Shown piece after piece: positions 1 to 5,051 of a stretch of 17,872 bases of DNA. Under the pieces are notes generated by a model. It was not told where the DNA came from and made no database searches. It saw only the letters and a list, made by a program, of their open reading frames with translations. The translations under genes were made by a program, and so were the position numbers. Positions within the stretch are counted from its first letter, which is position 1; every line of letters starts with the position of its first letter. This DNA is from Syntrophaceae bacterium UBA5619 (GTDB lineage Bacteria > Desulfobacterota > Syntrophia > Syntrophales > UBA5619). Where the stretch lies: positions 1-17,872 of the forward strand of contig DIKL01000080.1 in the NCBI GenBank assembly GCA_002424545.1, written 5' to 3'.

Positions 1-560
1 GATGCATGTTCCCATACCGATTTGACGACCCACGCCTTCGCCTCCGGCCGGTCGGGCGAAGGTAGTCGCGCCTCGCGGCCGTCCGCATCGACGACGCCGC
101 CGTCCGGATGGGCCGGCCCCGCCCCAAGTCGGGCGGTGGATGTCGCGGATGGCGAACCGTTCCCGCGAAGGGGATCCGCTTCGTTTCCCGAGAACCACGG
201 CGGCGTCGGCAGGCCGACGGCGGTGAGCCAGCGCTTCGCGAGGAGTTTGTTCGATGTGAGCAGCATCGCCTCCGTCGCCGCGCCCGTGTAGCGGATCTTC
301 AGCGCATCGAGAAGCGCGGGGACGATATGGATGAGACGGCCTTGGCCGGCGATGGTTTCCACGAGATTGAAGGCCATCGCCGGTTGCAGATCCGTCAGCA
401 TTCGCGCGGCCGCCTTGAGGTTCAGCGAAACCGGGACGGCGACGGGCTTGTGGCCGAGCGCGGCGAGGCCCCGGGAGACGCAATCGACCTGCGTGAGGAC
501 ATCCTGTTCGTCGAAACCCGCCCCGGCGGCGACCTCTCCGTGAATTACGGCAATCTTCAT
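1..560 (-). CDS. ATP-grasp ligase, D-Ala-D-Ala ligase-like (C-terminus outside window)
   Basis: The frame is open from ATG at 560 to the window edge, giving 186 visible residues. AAGGA lies about 8 bases upstream of the ATG. The N-terminus begins MKIAVIHGEV; residues 63-68 read AFNLVE, and residues 91-121 carry YTG, a TSNK motif and GLPTPP. This is the pre-ATP-grasp fold and start of the central domain of Ddl-type enzymes, which activate a carboxylate as an acyl phosphate and join it to an amine. Residues about 125-174 are a Gly/Ser/Ala/Pro/Asp-rich stretch without family resemblance, after which a beta strand (AWVVKSVWEHA) resumes the ATP-binding domain. The catalytic C-terminal domain is not visible, so activity cannot be judged. 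It is the last visible gene of a minus-strand run with another ATP-grasp ligase and a KamA aminomutase, 102 bp behind the former. Pairing with the aminomutase makes a specialised amino-acid ligase likelier than the cell-wall Ddl. Confidence 0.8.
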   Translation of the reverse strand, partial: MKIAVIHGEVAAGAGFDEQDVLTQVDCVSRGLAALGHKPVAVPVSLNLKAAARMLTDLQPAMAFNLVETIAGQGRLIHIVPALLDALKIRYTGAATEAMLLTSNKLLAKRWLTAVGLPTPPWFSGNEADPLRGNGSPSATSTARLGAGPAHPDGGVVDADGREARLPSPDRPEAKAWVVKSVWEHA

Positions 561-662
561 TCGGCATTCCTTTTATGCATAGGTCCGGCGTCCGATTGAT
601 TTTATCGCACCTGTGAGGATTTAGGAATGGACGGGTTCGTCCTTTTCAATAGGAGGCTCTCT

Positions 663-1643
663 CTACCTATCACCGATGCGTTTCCGGGCGGAACACATGA
701 TTCCGGCGATCAGTTCCCGATAAGGCATTCCGGCAAGCTCGCAGAGGATCGGCAGATCGGAGTGTCCCGGCCTAAGCCCCGCCAGCGGGTTCACCTCGAT
801 GAAGTTCGGCGTTCCGTTCGCGTCGGCGCGCAGGTCGATCCGCCCCCCGTCGCGGCAGCCGAGGCCGCGCCAGGCGGCCAGCGCCGTTTTCAAGGCCGCC
901 CGGGCCGGAACATCATCGGCCAGACGATATTCGATCCGCTCGTGCCAGTCCTCTTTGTTTGCGTAAGAATAGACCTCTTTCTCAGCCTTTTCGGTGAGAT
1001 GGACCTCCATCACCGCGGGGACGAAGGCCTCCCTGCCGGTTCCGATGATTCCAACGGTGAATTCCCGCCCCGGGAGGAAGGTTTCGACCAGAACAGGCTG
1101 CCGAAAATCGGCCAGCAACTGCCGGCAGATGCGGCCGAGTTCCTCAGGGTCCCCGATTTTCGAGGCCGCGGTGACTCCCTTCCCCGTTCCCTCCGCGACC
1201 GGTTTGGCGAACAGCGGAAAGGGCAGTTTCACCGCCGCGATCTCCTCCGGCGTCTCGACGACCGCGAAATCGGGAGTCGGGATGCCGAGGTCGCGGATCA
1301 CGCGCTTCGTCATCCCCTTGTGGAGGGTCAGCGACAACACCAGTGGATCGGAAAAAACGTAGGGGATCTCCCAGGCGTCCAGCAGCGCCGGGATCTGCGC
1401 CTCGCGGCCGAAACCCCGGAGTCCCTCGGCGATGTTGAAGACGAGGTCCCACCGGTCGCCCGCGACGAGCCGCCGGACCAGCGCGCGGATGTGGCCGATC
1501 CGGTCCGTTTCGTAACCGAGCGATCGCAGCGTATCGTCGATTGCGGCGATCGTCCGCGGATGATCGAATTCCGCCGTTTCTTCCTCGCCGTACCCCTCGG
1601 CCAGGTAATCATCGCGCAGATCATATGTGATGCCGACCTTCAC
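663..1643 (-). CDS. ATP-grasp ligase, D-Ala-D-Ala ligase-like
   Basis: A complete 326-residue ATP-grasp protein, close to the usual Ddl length. The start is GTG at 1643 with GAGGG about 8 bases upstream; the next residues, KVGITYD, fit the first beta strand of the family. Visible motifs are FNIAEG (69-74), the ATP-binding lysine and glycine loop around K147 to G156 (FAKPVAEGTGKG), the segment VETFLPGREFTVG (186-198), and the metal-binding end with D270 (GRID), E283 and N285 (FIEVNPLAG). All residues needed for ATP/Mg binding appear present. The family joins two amino acids or an amino acid and a hydroxy acid; the substrates here cannot be read from sequence. It lies 82 bp downstream of kamA, with a REP-like dyad in the gap, and is followed by a second ATP-grasp gene, so the three probably act together. 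Confident on family, uncertain on reaction. Confidence 0.9.
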   Translation of the reverse strand: MKVGITYDLRDDYLAEGYGEEETAEFDHPRTIAAIDDTLRSLGYETDRIGHIRALVRRLVAGDRWDLVFNIAEGLRGFGREAQIPALLDAWEIPYVFSDPLVLSLTLHKGMTKRVIRDLGIPTPDFAVVETPEEIAAVKLPFPLFAKPVAEGTGKGVTAASKIGDPEELGRICRQLLADFRQPVLVETFLPGREFTVGIIGTGREAFVPAVMEVHLTEKAEKEVYSYANKEDWHERIEYRLADDVPARAALKTALAAWRGLGCRDGGRIDLRADANGTPNFIEVNPLAGLRPGHSDLPILCELAGMPYRELIAGIMCSARKRIGDR

Positions 1644-1659
1644 GGCCGTACCCTCATTT

Positions 1660-1724
1660 TAAATAGGGACAGCGCCCCATTTGCTTTTCCCGTATCGGTT
1701 TGAATAGGGCGCTGTCCCTGTTTA
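1660..1724. repeat. REP-like inverted repeat between kamA and ATP-grasp gene
   Basis: Arms at 1660-1677 and 1707-1724 match at 17 of 18 positions, with a perfect 13-bp core AGGGACAGCGCCC / GGGCGCTGTCCCT around a 29-base loop. Each arm is also weakly palindromic (AAAT-GGG against CCC-ATTT), so the element can fold as two small hairpins or one long one. Paired GC-rich hairpins in an intergenic gap, oriented head to head, are typical of REP/BIME elements mobilised by RAYT transposases, though no such transposase is in the window. The right arm ends two bases before the kamA stop codon. On the minus transcript it could act as a partial terminator or mRNA-stabilising hairpin that lowers or separates expression of the downstream ligases. 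Confidence 0.7.
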
Positions 1725-1725
1725 T

Positions 1726-3033
1726 TTAATGGATGAGCCCTTCCGCGGGCGGGCCGTCCGGATAGCGGAAGACCTTTCCTTCGTAGTTGCGCAGCAGCAG
1801 GTCGCCCTCTTCCCGTCCCTCGACATATTCCGGCAGGAGCGGAATCTTCCCGCCGCCGCCCGGGGCGTCGATGACGTAGGTCGGCACCGCGTAGCCGGTC
1901 GTGAAGCCCCGGAGGCCCCGGATCACCTCCAGCCCCTTCGCGACCAAAGTCCGGAAATGGGAGGATCCGGGAATCGGGTCGCACTGGTAGAGGTAATAGG
2001 GTTTGACACGGATCTTCAATAAGCCGTGGACAAGGCGCTTCATCGTCTCCACGTCGTCGTTGATTCCGGAAAGCAGCACCGTCTGGCTCCCGAGCGGGAT
2101 TCCCGCGTCGGCCAGGCGCGTACACGCGCGGGCCGTTTCGGGGGTCAGCTCGTCCGGGTGGGCCGCATGGATGCTCATCCAGAGCGGATGGTACCGCTTC
2201 AGCATCTTCACCAGCGCGGGTGTGATCCGCTGCGGGAGGACCACCGGGGCCTTCGTGCCGATCCGAATCAACTCCAGGTGTGGAATCCGCCGCAAAAGCG
2301 CAAGCAGCCACTCCAACTGTTCGTCGGCCAGGGTCAGCGGGTCTCCGCCGGAGAGCAGGACGTCCCGCACCTCCGGGTGGGATGCGATGTAGGCGATCCC
2401 CTTTTCCCACTGTTCGGTGTTGAGACAATGGTTGCCCTGATGTCCGACCATCCGCGACCGGGTGCAGTAGCGGCAATAGGTGGAGCAGTTCCCCGTCACC
2501 AGGAACAGCACGCGGTCCGGATAGCGGTGGACGATCCCGGGAACCGGGCTGTCTTCATCCTCATGGAGAGGGTCATCCGCCTCGCCGCTGCTGCGGAAAT
2601 GTTCGTGCACGGTGGGCACGACCGTTCGACGCAGCGGCTGACGCGGATTCCACGGATCGAGCAGGTTCATGTAATGGGGGGTGATCGCCAGCGGCAGCGA
2701 GCCGGCCTGGCCGATCATCGCGTGGCGCTCGTCCTCCGACAGGCGAATCATTCGCCCCAGCGTTTCCGCGTCGCGGATGCGGTTGCGGAGCTGCCAGCGC
2801 CAGTCGTTCCATTCCTTGGGGGTGGTGTTCGGGAAAAAACGCTTTCGAAAGGCCCTTGCCCGGCTGTCACCGGTCGCGATCGACCTCGGTGCCGGACGGA
2901 CCGGGATCGCGGCGGGGGGAAAGAGGGCGCCCCGGGGGGGCATGCCCATCGGTTCATTGTACAGTTGCAGACCGTTGCCGGTCCTACTACCTGGAGGTTC
3001 TGCCTCCTCCGCAAAAAGTGGTTCGCTTTCCAT
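1726..3033 (-). CDS. KamA-family radical SAM aminomutase (lysine 2,3-aminomutase-like)
   Basis: A 435-residue protein with an ideal AGGAGGT (3043-3049) nine bases before ATG at 3033. The radical SAM cluster motif is C183-x3-C187-x2-C190 (CSTYCRYC). Other KamA hallmarks are EWNDWRWQLRNRI (75-86), DPLHEDEDSPVPG (154-166), LLSGGDPL (226-233), LPQRITP (266-272) and DAPGGGGK with the PLP lysine at K396. The family moves an amino group from the alpha to the beta carbon using SAM, a [4Fe-4S] cluster and PLP. D352 (QCD) and D389 (IDAP) align, from memory, with D293 and D330 of clostridial KamA, which bind the lysine side-chain amine, so lysine is a better guess than glutamate. The inter-subunit zinc site is absent: D327 stands where clostridial C268 sits, and the C-terminal CxCxxC tail is missing, as I recall for Bacillus KamA. 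It heads the cluster with two ATP-grasp ligases. Product beta-lysine is an inference. Confidence 0.92.
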   Translation of the reverse strand: MESEPLFAEEAEPPGSRTGNGLQLYNEPMGMPPRGALFPPAAIPVRPAPRSIATGDSRARAFRKRFFPNTTPKEWNDWRWQLRNRIRDAETLGRMIRLSEDERHAMIGQAGSLPLAITPHYMNLLDPWNPRQPLRRTVVPTVHEHFRSSGEADDPLHEDEDSPVPGIVHRYPDRVLFLVTGNCSTYCRYCTRSRMVGHQGNHCLNTEQWEKGIAYIASHPEVRDVLLSGGDPLTLADEQLEWLLALLRRIPHLELIRIGTKAPVVLPQRITPALVKMLKRYHPLWMSIHAAHPDELTPETARACTRLADAGIPLGSQTVLLSGINDDVETMKRLVHGLLKIRVKPYYLYQCDPIPGSSHFRTLVAKGLEVIRGLRGFTTGYAVPTYVIDAPGGGGKIPLLPEYVEGREEGDLLLRNYEGKVFRYPDGPPAEGLIH

Positions 3034-3063
3034 CCGTTTTTTACCTCCTGTCTCTTAATGTTC

Positions 3064-3087
3064 AAAAAGAGAGGACAAGACCTCTCT
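3064..3087 (-). terminator. Intrinsic terminator-like hairpin upstream of kamA
   Basis: Read on the minus strand, AGAGAGG and CCTCTCT (3081-3087 and 3068-3074 in plus coordinates) form a perfect 7-bp stem with a 6-base loop, followed by a run of T (plus-strand A at 3064-3068). It lies 152 bp beyond the stop of the 82-aa gene and only 30 bases before the kamA start codon. It may end transcripts of the small gene or act as an attenuator in the kamA leader. Confidence 0.55.
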
Positions 3088-3239
3088 CTGAATGACAACC
3101 GTCAATGCCGCTCCGTATTTTGTAAGCAAATTTGATGCTTATCATCATAGCCGTTCATTTTCGCGGAGCATCTACTCCTTTTGAAATCGCCTGTCAACCG
3201 TTAATTTCGCCGGCGCCTTTTCGTCGTAATCTTTACCCG

Positions 3240-3488
3240 CTACTTGACGATATAGTGTTTGATCGTGATGACGGTCCGACCTTTTTCGTCCCGTGCCAGC
3301 ACGCCGGTCGCCTCGACCTGGCGCTGCAAGCAATCCAGAAGCTCCTTCCCTTTTTTGTTGCCGGCAATCCGGTACTCCTTTTCATCCGCCGTGGCAAGAG
3401 CCGCGGCGATCAACTCCTGGCGATCGTTCCAATCCGCCGGGATCACGATCCCGGTCAGGGTGACCGACTTTTTTCTCGGAAGAGCCAT
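3240..3488 (-). CDS. Small conserved-looking protein of unknown function (82 aa)
   Basis: ATG at 3488 is preceded by GAGGAAA at good spacing, and the frame is a compact 82 residues. I do not recognise the family. The protein is mixed alpha/beta, strongly charged, without signal peptide or membrane segment. It begins MALPRKKSVTLTGIVIPADW, continues with a predicted helix rich in Glu and Ala, a basic segment NKKGKELLDCLQRQVEATG, and ends in beta-like strands (GRTVITIKHYIVK). The short strand, helix and strand order with TGIVIPADW near the start and VEATGVLARDEKGR near the end resembles a small OB- or SH3-like barrel, but this is only a visual impression. The real-gene call rests on the ribosome-binding site, normal codon use for the window and an amino-acid composition that looks like protein. 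It faces away from mutM across an AT-rich region and is separated from kamA by 206 bp and a terminator-like hairpin. Confidence 0.7.
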   Translation of the reverse strand: MALPRKKSVTLTGIVIPADWNDRQELIAAALATADEKEYRIAGNKKGKELLDCLQRQVEATGVLARDEKGRTVITIKHYIVK

Positions 3489-3647
3489 GCTGCAATTTCC
3501 TCACGGGGAATATAGAAAAATCCGTGCCATAGAGTTAATGATTTGATATTAAAGACGATATTGCCACAGGTGCCGACAGCAAAGGAACTCTAGATTCCGG
3601 TTATGAGAAAGCGAACCTCCGAAGGTTGCTATTTTAAAAGATAATAA

Positions 3648-3676
3648 TTGGCAACATATTGTAATATCTGATAAAT
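3648..3676 (+). promoter_or_regulatory. Possible sigma-70 promoter upstream of mutM
   Basis: TTGGCA at 3648-3653 (5 of 6 to TTGACA) is followed after 17 bases by ATAAAT at 3671-3676 within a very AT-rich stretch. The -10 match is weak, and shifted hexamers are possible. A start near 3683 would place the two 21-bp dyads just downstream of the transcription start and the nested dyads in the leader of mutM. Confidence 0.3.
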
Positions 3677-3681
3677 ATAAA

Positions 3682-3732
3682 TTCGGAACGATATATTCCG
3701 ATAAAAGGAATATGGGAACATTCGGTTCCGAT
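3682..3732. repeat. Two 21-bp dyads at 30-bp spacing (candidate operators)
   Basis: Two sites share an 8-5-8 layout: 3682-3702 (TTCGGAAC-N5-ATTCCGAT) and 3712-3732 (ATGGGAAC-N5-GTTCCGAT). The second half-sites read ATTCCGATAA and GTTCCGATAA, and the common blocks GGAAC-N7/8-TTCCGATAA start exactly 30 bp apart (3685 and 3715), close to three helical turns. That layout is what two cooperating dimers of a DNA-binding regulator would need. The regulator is not identified. The sites lie about 195 bp from both the 82-aa gene and mutM. Confidence 0.5.
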
Positions 3733-3736
3733 AATA

Positions 3737-3797
3737 GACGGAGGAAGCCCGTAGGGGTGTCAAGAAGCCCATTTCCCCTTGACAGGGCAATTCCGTC
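3737..3797 (+). ncRNA. Candidate structured RNA or leader element (nested inverted repeats)
   Basis: Three stems nest in order: GACGGA/TCCGTC (3737-3742 with 3792-3797), GCCC/GGGC (3747-3750 with 3785-3788) and TGTCAAG/CTTGACA (3758-3764 with 3778-3784), all perfect. The last two stack directly on the 3' side, while the 5' side has a 7-base bulge GTAGGGG. The bulge GGGG could pair with CCC or TCCC in the 13-base apical loop, giving a pseudoknot. I do not recognise a known riboswitch class. The fold is equally drawable on the minus strand, so orientation is assumed from mutM downstream. Confidence 0.35.
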
Positions 3798-3877
3798 GGG
3801 GGAAGAGAAAAGAACCGTTCGCGATTTTTCGATCACCGGTTGCCGGGCGGAGGAACCCCTTGCCGCGATGTTCCGGT

Positions 3878-3892
3878 TTCCCCGCCGGGGAA
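3878..3892 (+). promoter_or_regulatory. GC-rich hairpin in mutM leader
   Basis: TTCCCC (3878-3883) and GGGGAA (3887-3892) form a tight 6-bp stem with a 3-base loop about 36 bases before the mutM start codon. No T-run follows, so it is not a terminator; it could slow ribosome loading or simply be chance in GC-rich DNA. Confidence 0.25.
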
Positions 3893-3928
3893 CGTTGCCG
3901 GGTGCCGGATGTGGAGAAAGGATAAACG

Positions 3929-4798
3929 ATGCCGGAACTTCCTGAAGTCGAAACGCTTTGCCGTCAGTTGAGCGCCGTCCTGCCGGGTGAGACCATCCTC
4001 CGGATTGAGGTTCTCGATCCGCGCCTGGGGAATCCCGCGCGAAAAAAGGGAGACGGCGCTATCGTTTTTCCGGGCGCCGTCCCAGTGGGTTCCGGTCTGG
4101 AGAAGGTCGCAAGGCTGGCCGGGCGGCGGGTGGATACGGTGAAGCGTTGCGGAAAAACCATTCATATCCGGATGGAGGGCGGCCTGACGGCGGCGCTTCA
4201 TCTGCGCATGTCCGGACGGCTTCTCTTCCGGGAAGCCGGTGTGTCTGAAACCGTCGGGAGCCGTTCCCATTTTTTGCGCCTGATCATCACGCTTTCCTCC
4301 GGAACGCTGCTTCTGCTCGATCCGCGCCGGTTTGCGACTTTTGTCGTCGAGCCTCCGGCCCGAAGCGCACCGGCGCTTCCGGAGGATCCCATGCGGAAGC
4401 TTCCGGCTCGGCGGCTGCATGAGATCGCCCGGACAAGGCGGCTGCCGGTGAAGTCCTTTTTGATGGATCAGCGGATCGTCGCCGGGATCGGAAACATCTA
4501 CGCCTGTGAGATCCTCTTCGCCGCGGGGATCGACCCCCGTCGGCCCGCCTGCGGCCTGTCGGTAGCCGAATGGCGGCGGACGGCGAAAGCGGCCGCGGAA
4601 ATTCTCCGCCGGGCCGTGGATTGCCGGGGAACGACGATGTCCGACTGGAGGGATCTTTTCGGTTGCAGCGGCACGAACCAGGACCATCTTGAGGTGTACT
4701 CGCGGCATGGGGCGCCCTGCCGGCGCTGCGGCGGCAGGATCGAGCGGATGACCCAGGGCGGACGGGGAACGTGGTTCTGCCCCTACTGCCAGGGATAA
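3929..4798 (+). CDS. mutM: Formamidopyrimidine-DNA glycosylase (Fpg/MutM)
   Basis: A 289-residue bifunctional DNA glycosylase/AP lyase that removes 8-oxoguanine and formamidopyrimidines. ATG at 3929 follows an AGGA, and the mature N-terminal proline needed for Schiff-base chemistry is present in PELPEVET. Other family marks are the basic VKRCGK segment, HLRMSGR, the loop DPRRF, the conserved helix core DQRIVAGIGNIYACE and a C-terminal zinc finger with two CxxC pairs (CRRC and CPYC) around TQGGRGTWF. The N-terminal domain carries an extra basic and glycine-rich loop (about GNPARKKGDG and following) before the lysine motif, making it slightly longer than the usual 270 residues. It appears to be a single-gene unit: the gene behind is divergent and the next plus-strand gene starts 253 bp later. 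Very sure of the identity. Confidence 0.96.
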   Translation: MPELPEVETLCRQLSAVLPGETILRIEVLDPRLGNPARKKGDGAIVFPGAVPVGSGLEKVARLAGRRVDTVKRCGKTIHIRMEGGLTAALHLRMSGRLLFREAGVSETVGSRSHFLRLIITLSSGTLLLLDPRRFATFVVEPPARSAPALPEDPMRKLPARRLHEIARTRRLPVKSFLMDQRIVAGIGNIYACEILFAAGIDPRRPACGLSVAEWRRTAKAAAEILRRAVDCRGTTMSDWRDLFGCSGTNQDHLEVYSRHGAPCRRCGGRIERMTQGGRGTWFCPYCQG

Positions 4799-5051
4799 CG
4801 ACAACAAAAACAAGATGATCCATAAGCCCAATTGGTCGCCCCGGCCCCGAGAATTTTCTTGACAATGTTTGCCGAATGGTGGAGAAACTCGAACCGCCGC
4901 TGACCGCTACAGGCGATACAAGGCCTTTGGAAAGCGGTCCGTCTCTGTTGTTCCCGCTTCCGCGGGAATGAAAACTTGAAGCTCCGTGTGGCCGAATTCA
5001 AAATTCTCCGGATCCGATCACCCAACGGTTGATGAAAGGCAAGATCCTTCC
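4799..5051. other. Intergenic region before the polysaccharide genes
   Basis: No gene is visible. It contains a perfect TTGACA at 4859-4864, but nothing close to a -10 at 17 bases (GAGAAA). It also contains a 7-bp repeat-like hairpin at 4951-4968. No T-tailed terminator follows mutM. Confidence 0.5.
4951..4968. repeat. Dispersed-repeat-like hairpin (TTCCCGC/GCGGGAA)
   Basis: TTCCCGC and GCGGGAA pair perfectly around a 4-base loop and are followed by TGA, matching the core of the common short intergenic palindrome with ATTCCCGC and GCGGGAATGA seen in many Desulfobacterota genomes. Only one copy is visible here, so the repeat status is from memory of such genomes. Confidence 0.5.

Larger units (their letters stand above)
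3489..3928. other. AT-rich intergenic regulatory region between the 82-aa gene and mutM
   Basis: This 440-bp gap has no credible gene. About 3500-3735 is much richer in A and T than the rest of the window, while 3740-3928 returns to high GC. It holds a possible plus-strand promoter, two matching dyads, a nested inverted-repeat element and a GC hairpin before mutM, each listed separately. It is the divergent promoter region of the 82-aa gene and mutM. Confidence 0.6.

Noticed and set aside
629..646. GGACG/CGTCC hairpin followed by TTTT between the two ATP-grasp genes as a terminator
   Set aside because: The T-run is on the plus strand, where no gene ends; read in the direction of the ATP-grasp genes no T-tract follows.
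3510..3536. Possible sigma-54 site (TGGCACG) on the minus strand before the 82-aa gene
   Set aside because: The -24 half is perfect but the -12 GC is missing at the required distance.
3549..3836. 95-residue minus-strand frame in the AT-rich gap
   Set aside because: No ribosome-binding site, unlikely composition, and it crosses the dyads and the nested stem element.
4859..4887. TTGACA as promoter for the nucleotide-sugar dehydrogenase
   Set aside because: The -35 is perfect, but the sequence 17 bases later (GAGAAA) is not an acceptable -10 and the start codon is 165 bp away.
4849..5008. GAGAATTTT / AAAATTCTC 9-bp inverted repeats 160 bp apart as ends of a MITE
   Set aside because: No target-site duplication, no internal structure typical of a MITE, and a single copy; chance is likely in an A/T-containing gap.
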